A stretch of DNA of 64,000 nucleotides from Aricia agestis (GCF_905147365.1 NC_056418.1:10291262-10355261); one strand, 5' to 3'. Counted from the stretch's first letter, positions 11,592 to 23,451 are shown. Notes: generated from the sequence alone by a model not told the origin. Translations and numbers: made by a program.

Positions 11592-11774
11592 TTGGCGCAT
11601 TATCCAAATGTCGTAGACGAACATTTAGTGAATAAGTGCATTCAGTTAAAATTTTATTTACTGCAGTCTAAGACAGAGTCTTACACCTCTTGCAGTGAAA
11701 TTTTTTGGCTAATTTATGAAAAGAAACTTGTTGATGTTTTCCCAAACTGCTATACCATCTTAAAGATTTTTTAA
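11592..11774 (+). pseudogene. hAT transposase C-terminal fragment
   Basis: An open stretch of 60 codons contains ESYTSCSEIFWLIYEKKLVD followed by VFPNCYTILKIF, the pattern preceding the hAT dimerisation domain (FPN-x-ALRI in related zinc-finger-linked hAT transposases). A stop comes straight after KIF, so the ERSFS block is missing. Position between matching hAT ends supports the call. Confidence 0.6.
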
Positions 11775-12459
11775 CGATGCCGATCACTAGCTGTGAAGCA
11801 GATCCATAGAGAAATATAATACACGGGGAGCAGAGCGTTCTTTCTCCAGGATGTCATATATAGAAAACAAATACAGGACAACAATGTCATCATTAAGAGG
11901 ATCGACTACCGGCTCCATCTCCATACAAAAAGCCATAACGTTTTGCTACCCCTAAAACTTATCCGATTTCAACGATTTCTCACTATGTTATTGCCTCTAG
12001 TGAAAACTATGCTTTTACGTTTTCTTTTTATCAAAATTTTTGTTAGTTTGAAAGTTACGAGCTTCTGAAATTTTGGTTTTTAGGCTCAAATCTTTCTCAT
12101 TTTAAATGGTTTGTATTTGAAAAATAACGTAAAATTTCAAACAAAGCAAAACGTACAAGCGTAGATTAGATTCTGCTGAAAAGATTGATACCAAAAAATA
12201 ATAGTTTTAGTACAGTGTAGGGGATGCAAAACGTTATGCCCCGAAACGCGATTTTTGTCTAAAAATACCCAGAATCACAGCCGAACTGCAACTCTCTCTA
12301 TCGCATGTTTGCGCGGGGGCCGAGCGCTGTGGCGACAGAGAATGGAATTTTGAAAACCCAAATACCTATTTTCTACGCTCGCGGTACTACACAATAGTTT
12401 TAATTATCAGTTCTTTCGATAAATTTTGATTTAACAAAGGACCCTACAGTGCGATGACC

Positions 12460-13150
12460 AAATAAAAGAATTTGCAGTTTGTTTGTTAGTTTGAACGCGC
12501 TAATCTCAGAAACAACTGGTCCGATTTGAAAAATTCTTTCAGTGTTAGATAGCCCATTTATCGAGGAAGGCTATAGGCTATATTTTATCACGTTACAACT
12601 AATAGGAGCGAAGAAAAAGAGGAATATGTGGAAAAATGGGGAGAAATTATTTGACAGGGTTTATTTTAATGCGCTAATCTCAGAAACAACTGGTCCGATT
12701 TGAAAAATTAGTTCAGTGTTAGATAGCCCATTTATCGAGGAAGCTATATTTTATTACGCTAAGACTAATAGGAGCGAAGAAATATAGGAAATTATGGAAA
12801 AACGGGGGAAATTATTTGAAATGACTTATTTGAACGCGCTAATCTCAGGAACTACTGGTCTGATTTGAAAAATTCTTTCAGTGTTAGATAGCCTACTTAT
12901 CGGGAAAGGCTATAGGCTATATTTTATTACGCTAAGACTAATAGGAGCGAAGAAATAGAGGAAAGTGTGGAAAAAACGGGGGAAATTATTTGAAAGAGCT
13001 TATTCAAACGTACTACAGCAATTTTTATGTTATTTGGCACACATGAAAAATAGACCACGTGAAAGGACAAAGGTTTCTTTTTTTGCGGAAAAATGTACAG
13101 TTTCCGTGACATTCCTAAATTACGCGGGCGAAGCCGCGCGGAACGTCTAG
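12460..13150 (+). mobile_element. Helitron with internal tandem modules
   Basis: The 3' end is the hairpin CGCGGGCGAAGCCGCGCGG, then AACGT and CTAG before T. Three or so modules of about 170 bp repeat the blocks AATCTCAGGAACTACTGGTC, AGTGTTAGATAGCCCATTTA and TAGGAGCGAAGAAATAGAGG. The 5' end (TTTGTTTGTTAGTTTGAACG) is diverged. No coding potential. Confidence 0.75.
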
Positions 13151-13337
13151 TAGCCCATATAAATAAATTTAAAAATTGTTTTCCTATTTACTTCCTGTAC
13201 TTAATTAACATAATATACCTACATCACTACAAAAAACAGTTTATTGTTAAATGGCAATTAGTTGAGAAATTAGGTAGGGCCCCTAAGCAGTATTAGCCCA
13301 GGGCCCTACAAATTCAAGATCCGCCCCTGGGTCGATA

Positions 13338-14560
13338 GGGTCCGCATGCGGGGTGCGGGAGATCATGCCATGACCAATAGACATGCGCCATTCGTTGTCA
13401 TAGACTCCCCGTATGCTGTATACCGTACGAGTTAACGACTAATAAAAATGCGCCCTTAGAAATTCCTTATGTATTAAATACATGTCTACATACTTCGTAC
13501 AGCCCAAGCTCATAAAAATGGTTTTGCCGCGATGAAAATTATAATTATTGTCCTTTCTTAGGACTCTTGTCTATCTGTTACTTCTTGCTCAAACCACTGA
13601 ACATTTTATTCCGGAATAATGTATGATTATTGTTTACCGAGCGACAAACGAATTCCGGGGAAAAAGTAGCGGTTATTATCTAGTTTGTGATATTTTCTAT
13701 TAGTTTTCGTACTTTGATAAATAATCACGTTTCTAATATCCACATTCCATAGATATCGGTTTTTTAGACAAAAGGAAAACTACGGAACCAAACTGCGGAC
13801 GACTCGGTTTAGCCTTAACCATATTTGAACGTATTTGTTTAGGGAGGCTTGTAGGATGATAGTAATTGATAGGTTTAACTAGGTTTAACGGGCTCCCCCG
13901 CGAGACGCGTGTACAGACAACAGAGTACTAACAAAAGAACACGTACTCTCAGAGTAATAGATTCATAGGCAAATAGCTGATGTACGTAATTTGGTCGCGT
14001 TAGGGCGTTTATGCACTACACGGAATTTTACCGTCCGGCGTTCATAACTTTCTCGTTTGCCATAATATCAAAACGTAAGAAATCGAGACGCCGCGCCGCG
14101 CCGCATGGTAAAATTCCATGTAGGTAGTGCACAAACGCCCAGCGGGGCTAAAATGGTCGCTTTGGAGAATCATATAATGAATCATAATATGATTCTTATT
14201 TCCACCTTATCCAATTTTTCAATAAATGCAAAAAACGTCCTATGTGACGTGGAAATAGGCGTATTTGTTTTGAATACGTAAATTGAAAGTCAAATTTACA
14301 AAGGAAATAAGGTGTTTTTGTAATAAACAAATTAGTATAGAGGTGCAAACGTATGCAGAGTATGGATTCCCATCATTACTTAAATTTTTTCCAAAAGTGG
14401 AAATAAGACTCCTCAAATACAAGTGAGTGTTTTGTGAATATTTGAAGTGCCTAAGCACCTGTTTCCATTTTTATTGATATCGAGCAAAAAATGGCAAAAA
14501 TGTTGTTTTGCATAGAATAGAAGCCCCCTTAAATGTTTAATATATTTTCTTTTAGTATTA
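13338..14560. other. Intergenic DNA with decayed repeats
   Basis: A degraded Helitron-like fragment lies at about 13500-13690 (CTCAAACCACTGAACATTTT, ending TTATCTAGT). Part of the GACGTACGTAATTTGGTCG family lies near 13970-14010, and an imperfect inverted pair (GGGCGTTTATGCACTACACGGAATTTTACC / ATGGTAAAATTCCATGTAGG) near 14005-14140. No gene. Confidence 0.4.
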
Positions 14561-14895
14561 ATTGTCCTTATAGCGGCAACAGAAATACGTAGCCTGTGAA
14601 AATTTTAACTATAGATATTAGACTCGACAAGGCTTTAGATACACGTGGCGAAAAAAGGAACTACCGTACTTGACAGTTCTCCTTTACCAGCAGCGCCCCC
14701 GCCCACGTTCATTTCAAGCCTTGTCGGACCAGCTGTCATCTGTCAAATTCTGTGGTCAAAGTTAAGGTTAAAGTTAAAGTAATCGCTAACTATAACCATA
14801 ACTTTAACTTTAACCACGCCTCTGGTGCAACCCACCCTTAGTAATAGGAATTACGTCTATAGTTTTATATCCTTTGGGTACGGAACCCTATAAAC
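14560..14895 (+). repeat. 'GGTTCCGTACCC' repeat split by a MITE
   Basis: Left part TTATAGCGGCAACAGAAATA (14572) and right part CCTTTGGGTACGGAACCCTA (14871) belong to one copy of the dispersed lepidopteran repeat. Between them, about 14622-14840, is a MITE carrying GACAAGGCTTTAG, CCAGCAGCGCCCCCGCCCAC and CCTCTGGTGCAACCC, the same family as 6145-6530. Confidence 0.65.
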
Positions 14896-15824
14896 GTTAA
14901 ACACACGACATTAATATTCGTTGGGGAAAGTTCAAAACACACGTCTTGTCTGGAACTATCAAACTTTACCTTCCTGTTTATTCTGAATTATTCAAACTAC
15001 TGAAAAACAAGTTTTACATAATATAAACTGCTATTTTTAAACGAACGACAAATTATAACTTTAGCTGTTGTTATTATAAAAAGGGATATTATTAAATGCA
15101 CATCAGAATAATTTTTCAGCACACTACCTTAACTCCGCTAATTAACTGAATGCATACCAGAAAAACTAATGCTGATCAAAAAAAACAATTGATTAACTGA
15201 ACATGTCCTTCAAAAAAACTTAAACATCATACAAAACGAGAAGACCTTTATAACCGAATTCACACCAAAAATATGGTTCATACATCGGATATATTATTTG
15301 TAAAACTAAAATTTAAATTGTTTATCAAAAATACTAACTTGCACTCTAAATTGGACAATCTTACAACGGAATTTCTAAAAACGATATCGAAAGGTGCACC
15401 ACAATAAAATCAATTTCTATTATAAAAACAAGTCTACAAATTGACAAATCCTGCAACTAAAATATTTTTAACCTAACTTTATTTTCTTTTTGTTTCTCTG
15501 TTTTACTGAAAAACATGTTGGGGCCTCCTCATCTAACGCCGCACTCACTCCTTTGCGCTCGCTCTTTACTCTTTAGCGACCACAGATATATCTTGATCTA
15601 TTTCTGTGTTAGCGACAACGATTTTTGGTAATTATGATGAGATATGGTGAAAGATTTTATCATTACAAAACTATATAATTCAAGGTTTCTTGATAAAAAT
15701 TAAGAAAAATTATCAAAATTCACTACTGTATTGTACTGTATTGTAATGGGTTAGTAAATTTATTAATGATTCTTAAACAATTAATAGCAATGTTGGCCCA
15801 ATACGACTTGATTGGGTTAGGTTA
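14896..15824. other. AT-rich intergenic DNA
   Basis: No exon, RNA gene or bounded repeat recognised. Confidence 0.4.
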
Positions 15825-15873
15825 GATGGCTAAGGCGGGAGCGTAGCGCAGCGTAGCTCCCGCCTTAGCCATC
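15825..15873. repeat. 18-bp GC-rich hairpin
   Basis: GATGGCTAAGGCGGGAGC (15825-15842) pairs exactly with GCTCCCGCCTTAGCCATC (15856-15873). The same CGCTCCCGCCTTAGCCATC recurs at about 16052-16070. Confidence 0.7.
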
Positions 15874-16236
15874 GCGGTTATTTTTTGTGAACCACCCAGA
15901 AGTAGGAGCTCCGCGTAGCAGGGCTCCGTCGACTCATAATTGGAGCCAGTTGTATTTTTCTTTTTTTTTCTTTAGTAGCTTGTCAACCCCTAGAGTGCAA
16001 TTCCTATTATTTTGCAATATATCGGTAAGGAACCTACGCTACACTGCGCTACGCTCCCGCCTTAGCCATCGTGGTTATTTTTTGTGAACCACCCAGAAGT
16101 AGAAGCTCCGCGTAGCGGGGCTCCGTCGACTCATAATTGAAGCCAGTTGTATTTTTCTTTTTTTTTCTTTAGTAGCTTGTCAACCCCTAGAGTGCAATTC
16201 CTATTATTTTGCAATATATCGGTAAGGAACCCTTTT
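15869..16236 (+). repeat. Tandem duplication, 197-bp period
   Basis: The unit CCATCG(C/T)GGTTATTTTTTG ... AATATATCGGTAAGGAACC occurs at 15869 and again at 16066 with only a few substitutions (GGAGCC/GAAGCC, CAGGG/CGGGG). Near-identity implies recent duplication. A piece of the ggttccgt-type repeat (GTGCGCGAATCCGACTCG) follows at 16237. Confidence 0.8.
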
Positions 16237-16259
16237 GTGCGCGAATCCGACTCGCTCTT

Positions 16260-17400
16260 TGCCGATTGTTTATTATTATTGTTTATAAACTGAGTTACCA
16301 TTCACTGTGCCAAAGTTTAGTCCATGTTAAGTTAGCACTTGATGATTTTTATATGTTCTTAATTATATGAACATAACATATTAAATTGGGTTTTATTTAG
16401 AATAAAATAAATGATGTTCCTAAAAGTAATTTAGGTGATGGTTTTCCTTTAAAAAGTTGTAGTATGTTTGTTGAACTAAGGAATTGTTAGGTATACTATT
16501 TTAATAATAGTTATTCGTTCAGTAAAACAGTTTCGCAAATAACTTTAAATAGTATGCTGAATTCGCATTATTTAGGGTGCATAATTAGTGTGCAAGTCAG
16601 TATTTTTGGTGAATATTTTGATCGAGAAAAGGGAATATACAGATATTGATTTAAATACATGCCTTATAAAAATAAACGATATAGTTGGTGACTATTACTT
16701 ACTTAATTAAAAAATGCAATTTTTTTTTGGATAGTACTTATAATGTTTTGTTTCTTTTTTCTTTCCCTTATTTTATTAATTTTTCTTTTCTTTTGTATTT
16801 TTTTTATTGTGGTTGTGTAATGTTAAAAAATTGAAATAAAGATTTTATGTAGATATTTACTTATATTTTATTTATTTAATGATCACTAACTTAATGATAC
16901 TTAATTGATAATTTATTAATATATTAATGGCAAACTAAACAACACGCTTTTTTCAAATTCATTTTGTTATTATTATTTCAAAAAAAATTATAACTTAATA
17001 TAAAATATTATAAATATTATTGCATTGTCATTGGCTCTTAATTATACGTATGCAAAGTTTCGAATTACTTAATTATACTACCATACCGGAGTCCGGACTC
17101 CGATGCCTTAATCTATCTATTGCCTTTGAATCGATCTGTCCTTCGACCTTACAAATCAAGACCTCCATTAATAATAAACAAGGTGGTCGATACCTTGAAA
17201 TGACTTTATGGGACGGGGAAGGCTTTAGGGAAAGTAATTCGTATTTAAGCTCGCATTAGGAAATTACTACCTCCTTAATTAGTAGTAGTACAGTATCATA
17301 GTCTGGTCTGGGAGAATACGTGCTCAATAGCAAAACTAAAGAGAAGAGTAGATAGCAAAATTAACTATTAAATTTAATGATTGATTGATTGATTTTATTG
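16260..17400. other. Very AT-rich intergenic DNA
   Basis: No gene recognised. Long A/T runs and a (GATT)n stretch near 17380. Confidence 0.45.
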
Positions 17401-17406
17401 TAATTC

Positions 17407-17700
17407 ATTTTTAGGGTTCCGTACCCAAAGGGAAACGGGACCCTATTACTGAGACTTCGATGTCTATCCGTCTGCCTAGGCTGTATCTCAAGAACCGCTA
17501 TACATAGACTTCTGAAATTTTCACAGATTGTGTATTTCTATAATTGCCGCTATAACAGCAAATACTAAAAATAAAATAAAGTAAATATTTAAGGGGGGCT
17601 CCCATACAAAAAAAAACACAAAATTTTTGCTTACTTTCGTTCCATAATGGTACGGAACCCGTAGTGCGCGAGCTCGTCTCGCACTTGGCCGATTTTTATA
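17407..17700 (-). repeat. 'GGTTCCGTACCC' dispersed repeat
   Basis: Reads on the minus strand from CGGCCAAGTGCGAGACGAGC through GGGAGCCCCCCTTAAATATT and GCTATAGCGG-like blocks to GGTACGGAACCCTAAAA. Copies or fragments also lie at 14560, 26690, 29800, 49711 and 57560. Confidence 0.8.
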
Positions 17701-17793
17701 CAACTTGATAGTAAGCCACGAATTGTTTAATTTCTTTAAACAAAGATACTTTCCACACTTTAGGAACCCCTGCCCTAAAGTATTACCTATCAC

Positions 17794-18425
17794 TAGACAT
17801 CGGATTACATGCATTTGCATAATTGCATATGCAAATGCATACAATGGCACTTTTTAGGCGGTAGTGCGTATTTTGGCAATTTTTCTTTGATAGTGCATAC
17901 TGCATATTATTATTTCGGTAGTTTTATGCCCTCGTAGTCTCGAAACTAGCTATCATGACACACACTCAGGCCACAAACCAGAGGTACCTACGATAGATCA
18001 AAACACTTAAAATATGTGGCTCCATCCCCATTTAAAGAATGCAATACACCCGATAGATAATATGTTTCTAGAAACAAAATATTTCTTTGTACTGTAGTTG
18101 GCAACATTTGCATTAGTAAAAAATTTGAATAAAGTAGTTACCGATTTATTAAACTTCCATGGGCATTAAGATTGCAATCGGAATTTGTTGGTAGAAAATT
18201 ATTATTGGTGCTGTATAAAAAACGAAAAATCCTGGATTTGATGCAATTATAAAAAAAAATTGACGCTTTTTTTAACAGCAGCACCGGAAAGGTCTTCAAA
18301 AAAATAATAAATTTCAATAAAAAGTGACTTTTGATTGTGCATATTTTATGCATATTTCGGCCATTTATCGTGCATACTTGCATGCATATATCGGCACTTT
18401 GATCGTGCATATAATCCGATGTCTA
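17794..18425. repeat. hAT-type MITE
   Basis: Ends TAGACATCGGATTACATGCA and (inverted) TAGACATCGGATTATATGCA. The flanking 8-mers CCTATCAC and ATTATCAC share six positions. The interior is rich in GTGCATAT motifs. No transposase. Confidence 0.75.
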
Positions 18426-18433
18426 ATTATCAC

Positions 18434-19131
18434 TTTGTCTTGTTACAGCCTGTATAGGGGCTGCTCGTTCGTGCGCCTCAATACGAGGACGGAGGAAGCA
18501 TTCTCGACAATTCGACATTGTACTAAAATACAATATATTATTTGTTGATATGTTCTGTTTGTTTCTGTTATATTCCTGGCGTGTACATTAATCGGTATTC
18601 GGCACAAACACAACTCGCGGGCTTCGTGGTATTTCCATACTAATATTACAACATTACAAGTATTGGCTGTTCCCGTTTACGGAATAAAAAAGACAAAAAT
18701 CGATAACAAAAATATATTAATATTTACTGTTTTTCAACGCTAAGTACTTTTAACGTTGTAGACGAAGTGTGACAAGGAGGGGGAAGGGGTTAGGAATTAG
18801 GACCTATTAGAATATATTTATATTTAATACCTATATAATTAATTAAATTAATAGCAAAATTTTGAGGGTTTTTTTTATTTTTTATAGAGACAGTAAACAA
18901 CTAAATTGTTTTATTTTTCTTTGCAGAGCGAAGGTTCCGAGTCAACTAGTAGAAGATTACAATAAACCTTTTGTTTTGTTATTTTATTTTATAAATAAAA
19001 ATTACCAACATATTATATTTTTTTTCAATTTTTTGTCGCCTTCAGTGTTACCACCTCTCAAAAATATTTATCCCTAAATTGGTGTCAAAAACCCCTAAAA
19101 TCGCCTTAATTTTTCTGTCTTCCCCCTAAAA
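18434..19131. other. AT-rich intergenic DNA
   Basis: No gene or bounded repeat recognised. Confidence 0.4.
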
Positions 19132-19281
19132 TCTATATATATATAAAAATGGATTTTCAATTATGTCAGTAACGCTAAAACTCGAAAACGGCTGAACGGA
19201 TTGGGCTAATTTTAGTCTTAAAATATTCGTAGAAGTCCAGGGAATGTTTTAAAGTGACACGAAGTTCTCAGGGGCAGCTAG
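19132..19281 (+). mobile_element. Short (150-bp) Helitron
   Basis: Sits between A and T: begins TCTATATATATATAAAAATG and ends GGGGCAGCTAG before T. Contains AACTCGAAAACGGCTGAACG, a widespread lepidopteran block. Followed by a (TA)n run. Confidence 0.65.
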
Positions 19282-19621
19282 TATGCATATATATATATAT
19301 ATATATCTAAATTTATAATAGTTTAGAAATAATATACTGAAATATGTTATAAAATATATTTTTTTATAATAATTGATTTAATATGTTGCCGCCAGTCACC
19401 ACAGAGTGGCCATAGAATTACGTAATAGATGTCGCTAGAAGTCGCTAGGTCAATAAATAATTAATATTAATATCAACAATTTCAAAATATTAAAAAGTAA
19501 AAAAATCCCTTAAAATACCCCTAAAAATTTTAGACCCCTAAAAAAATCCCATCTCACTTATTTAACCCCTAAATCTGGGGGGAAAACCCCTAAGTTGGGA
19601 ACACTGGTCGCCTTATTTTTT

Positions 19622-19962
19622 TTAATGATTCATTCATATATTCAATAAGGGGGCAAACGAGCAAACGGGTCACCTGATAGAAAGCAACTTCCGTCGCCCA
19701 TGGACACTCGCAGCATCAGAAGAGCTGCAGGTGCGTTGCCGGCCTTTTAAGAGAGAATAGGGTAATATGGGAGGGTAGTGAAGGGAAGGGAAGGGAATAG
19801 GGGAGAGAAGGGAAAGGAATAGGGTAGGGGATTGGGCCTCCAGTAAACTCACTCACTCGGCGAAACACAGCGCAAGCGCTGTTTCACGCCGGTTTTCTGT
19901 TAGAACGTGGTATTTCTCCGGTCGAGCCGGCCCATTCGTGCCGAAGCATGGCTCTCCCACGT
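19622..19962 (+). repeat. Dispersed repeat ('gggtcacctgatgg' family)
   Basis: Full-length copy from AATAAGGGGGCAAACGAGC to GGCTCTCCCACGT. The purine-rich middle (GGGAAGGGAAGGGAATAGGG) differs in length from the other copies. Confidence 0.85.
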
Positions 19963-19965
19963 ATA

Positions 19966-20755
19966 TTAGCCGCACTAATCTCAGGAACTACTGGTCCGAT
20001 TTGAAAAATTCTTGCAATGTTAGATAGCCCATTCATCGAGATAGGCTATAGGCTATATTTTATCACGCTAGAACTAATAGGAGCGAAGAAATACAGGAAA
20101 ATGTGGAAAAAACGGGGGAAATTATATGAAAGGGCTTATTTGAACGCGCTAATCTCCGGAACTACTTATCCGATTTGAAAAATTATTTCAATGTTAGATA
20201 GCCCATTCATCGAGGTATGCTATAAGCTATATTTTATCACGCGAAGACTAATAGGAACTAAGAAATAGAGGAAAATGTGGAAAAAACGTGGGAAATTATA
20301 TGAAAAGGGCTTATTTGAACGCGCTTATCTCAGGAACTACTGGTCCGATTTAAAAAATTCTTTCAGTGTTAGATAGCGCATTTGTCGAGAAAGGCTATAG
20401 GCTATATTTTATCACGCTAAGACTAATAAGAGCGAAGAAATAGATGAAAATGTGGAAAAAACGGGGAAAATTATATGGAATTGCTTATTATCTTATGAAC
20501 TACTGGAGCAATTTTTATGTTATTTGGCAAACATGAAGAATAGACCACGTGAAGGGACATAGGCTCTTTTTTGCTGCAAAATGTACGGTTGCGTGAAATT
20601 CCTAAATTACGCAAGCGAAGCCGCGCGGAACATCTATACATAATAAAATCGTAGGAAAGTCAATTCTGTATATTGAATATTTTTGTACAATAAATAATAC
20701 TTGGGATGTGATCTACTATAATGCTAACGCGGACGAAGTCGCGGGCAACAGCTAG
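19966..20755 (+). mobile_element. Helitron with three tandem modules
   Basis: The 3' end has hairpin CGCGGACGAAGTCGCG, GGCAACAG and CTAG before T. A second, internal 3'-like hairpin (GCGAAGCCGCGCGGAACATC) lies about 120 bp upstream. Modules of about 170 bp (AATCTCAGGAACTACTGGTC type) repeat three times. The 5' end is truncated against the preceding repeat. Confidence 0.8.
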
Positions 20756-20821
20756 TTAAGTATAAGTTTGTTATATTTAAGTATATAAGTAGTGTGATAG
20801 CGGCCGTTTCAGGCCTGCATG

Positions 20822-21160
20822 TAGGGTTCCCAACCCTCCCGGATTGCCCGGGAGACTCCAGTAATAATGCTTAACCTCCGTCCTCCCGGAGAACGATAAT
20901 TTCTCCGGTTAAATTAAAAAACTAATAATTATTATTGCATACTTAGTGAAAAATTGTAAGATGAAGTTAGATTGGACAATCATATTATCTGTTTGAAGAA
21001 AATCGCTTGGATTATCTCTGGGCTTACTAATGACTTCATATGAAAGAGAGAAAAAATGGTCCTGTGGTTCTGAGACTATGTTCTTCTTTCTCACCCCCCC
21101 CCCCCCCCCCCCCCCCCTACAATTCTCCCGGGTTGGTCCTTTCGAGAGTTGGCAACCCTA
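20822..21160. repeat. hAT-type MITE with a poly-C tract
   Basis: Begins TAGGGTTCCCAACCCTCCCG and ends GAGTTGGCAACCCTA. Both flanks carry the identical 8-bp CCTGCATG (20814-20821, 21161-21168). It contains 24 consecutive C at 21094-21117, preceded by TTCTTCTTTCTCA. Confidence 0.88.
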
Positions 21161-22168
21161 CCTGCATGCCGTAAAACAAGGTATGAAAATATGTAAACCT
21201 ATTATAATCAACATATAATAGGTAATTCTTCTTATTACTTACTTACATTAAGAGTGAGGTTGCCATAGCTTACATTTTGAAGACCATCGTCTGAGTATCT
21301 ACCTCTAACGTTATAAGCATACGCTCACCCTCTGTAGAACTAGTTCAAAACTAGCATTTGGTCGCTGCGCGTGCGATACCGCGTATGAGCAGTTGGTAAA
21401 TACCGCGTATCTGCTTTTTGATGATTTTACAGGAGGAAGAAAAAATTGAATATCTCAGCTATTTTGACTCCTATTATCGACTGAACTTAACAGCTAGTTC
21501 TTTGTACTTTCCTTTAGTGGTTAGTAACGTAAATTTGTTCGCAATTGGCTTAGGTTTTGTGTAAAGTCAAGTCAAAAACACTTACGCGTTTTTTTATTAA
21601 GTAGTTACAAAATAAGTAGGCTTAATATTAAAGATACGCGGTTTTGAAATCAAACAATTTAGTAAAAGGTAGCATTTTTTTTTATTAGAAAAATCAAATA
21701 TTTTATATTTTGTTCCACTGTAACTTAGCAAAAATATGACGTGTTAATTACCAAAATCATTTAACAATATTATCTATTCCTAATTTGTAATTGATATCCC
21801 AATTTTTCATAGATTTTTGACTTTATCTGACAGAGATCATAATAATCATTTAAAATAAAAAACATATATTGATATATTACATATTAAGTACATACTGAAG
21901 CCCTGCTCTTCCATGGACCTGAAGAAAAGCACCCCCACCCGGAGCACTTGTTATCAGAAGGTCGAAAGTCAAAATGAGTCCAACGCTTAAAATATGTTAC
22001 ACCACAGCAGCTATACTTTCTAGAGTATAGCCGGCAGAATCCAGTCTGTCGGAGTAAGCTCTGCACGTTGGTTTAATATAGGCAGATTTCGTTACTAATT
22101 TCGTAGTAATAAGGCGGGCATTAGCGGGGCGGCAGCTACTCTTCGCAATGTAGTGGTGAGGGTTACGA

Positions 22169-22523
22169 GGAGGTGCCGTACGGTCTCCTAGGCGGCATCT
22201 ACCTACTGCCCTAGCGGGAGATCCATCGTGACAGCTGGTTACGAAGGTCTTCGCCAAGTTGCTCATCGTCGTTCCAGAGAGGACGTCACGGCCTGCAGTG
22301 GGAGTTCCGGAGGGTTTAAAGGCAAGGAAAGCAGCCACGAGGTCTCCTGGTAGGAGGTGCCGTACGGTCTCCTAGGCGGCAGCTACTGTCCTAGCGGGAG
22401 ATCTATCGTGACAGCTGGTTACGAAGGTCTTCGCCAAGTTGCTCATCGTCGTTCCAGAGAGGACGTCACGGCCTGCAGTGGGAGTTCCGGAGGGTTTAAA
22501 GGCAAGGAAAGCAGCCACGAGGC
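22169..22523. repeat. Tandem duplication, about 180-bp unit
   Basis: GAGGTGCCGTACGGTCTCCT through CAAGGAAAGCAGCCACGAGG occurs twice. The copies differ by a short indel (ATCTACCTACTGCC/AGCTACTGTCC) and a few substitutions. Both strands are partly open but no protein family is recognised. Confidence 0.85.
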
Positions 22524-22559
22524 ATACGATCGTTGGGCCATAGAGTAACAAAGATAATG

Positions 22560-22960
22560 AGCTATTCTCTGTTCCGCATCGGGAGTGGGGAGGCATCATT
22601 ATGCGAACCTCCAACTTTCAATACAATTGGGGCTCCGGGTGAGGCTGGAAATCTACCCGGCTTAGCTGGTCCCGACGCCGAAGGGAACTCTACAATTTAC
22701 CGAAGCGTTTCCTTACTTTGGTGGTAGTCTACTCCCTTTTAGAGAAGACCGTCCGGTCGTGGAGGGAGCCCTGTGTTTGACAAATCCAGAACATCTTTCC
22801 GTATACGGCTGAAGGCAAATCGCAGGTGGTTTTAGTGGGTAGGATTAGCACAACTAGTCGCCCATATCCCCGGGGTGCTTTAGCTTAACTGAGCTACTTC
22901 CCCAACCTGGTGATCATATTTAGTCGTGGCGATTGGTTGCCGCCTGTATTTTTAAGGTGA
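22560..22960. other. GC-rich unidentified segment
   Basis: GGGAGTGGGGAGGCATCATT, TCCGGGTGAGGCTGGAAATC and CCCCGGGGTGCTTTAGCTTA look structured and resemble the untranslated part of a non-LTR retrotransposon, but no reverse transcriptase motif adjoins. Family unknown. Confidence 0.35.
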
Positions 22961-23451
22961 AGATATAATGATCACGTCATGTAACCTTCCTTGATCTTCA
23001 AAGCAATGGAAATGGTGGTAAATTAATTGAAACATTCTAGCATAAATACAATACATATGAACAATATTAAACAATAATTAAAATATACTTACGTGGTGGT
23101 TTATCTCAGAAAAATAGTTATTTCTGGGAGCACTTTACTATTTTCGATATATTTTTCTTGCCGCTGTAGTAAATACGCGGAATTGCTTCTAACTTCCGGC
23201 CGCCTACTGTTCCGCGGTATTGTTTCGATGGCAAAATGTACGTTTCTAATTGGATAATTTAAATTCTGTGAAGCCTAATATAAGCCAATATGCGTTTCGA
23301 ATAGGCTGGCACAATATCTCAATTTTGCGCATTTTGCTGTTACGCGGTATTTACCAACTGCTCATACGCGGTATCGCACGCGCAGCGACGTTGCCAAAGG
23401 TCGGTTGTCAGTTAAAAATTAAAATATTCCGTGTTTACCACATTTCTCCGG

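Larger units (their letters stand above)
11463..13329 (+). mobile_element. hAT-type DNA transposon relic
   Basis: Ends CAGGGGCGGATCTAC and GATCCGCCCCTG are inverted repeats, and both sides carry the identical 8-bp duplication GGTCGATA (11455-11462 and 13330-13337), the hallmark of hAT insertion. Subterminal GGGCTGCAGCCCAGGGCCCC and TATTAGCCCAGGGCCCT also pair. Only a C-terminal transposase scrap (11592-11774) remains; a Helitron occupies 12460-13150. Non-functional. Confidence 0.88.
21350..23403. mobile_element. 2-kb TIR element, unidentified cargo
   Basis: CGCTGCGCGTGCGATACCGC followed by GTATGAGCAGTTGGTAAATA (21364-21405) is repeated in inverse at about 23343-23390, giving terminal repeats of about 50 bp. 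The interior from 22000 to 22950 is markedly GC-richer than its AT-rich shoulders and holds a tandem duplication (22169-22523). No recognisable transposase. Exact ends and target duplication are not resolved. Confidence 0.65.

Noticed and set aside
21997..22727. Open frames on both strands in the GC-rich cargo
   Set aside because: No recognisable motif, and the duplicated segment repeats the same peptide (FKPSGTPTAGRDVLSGTTMS). A GC-rich bias is enough to keep frames open.
22780..22950. snRNA or 5S-like gene
   Set aside because: CCCCGGGGTGCTTTAGCTTA looks structured but no conserved snRNA or 5S motif could be matched.
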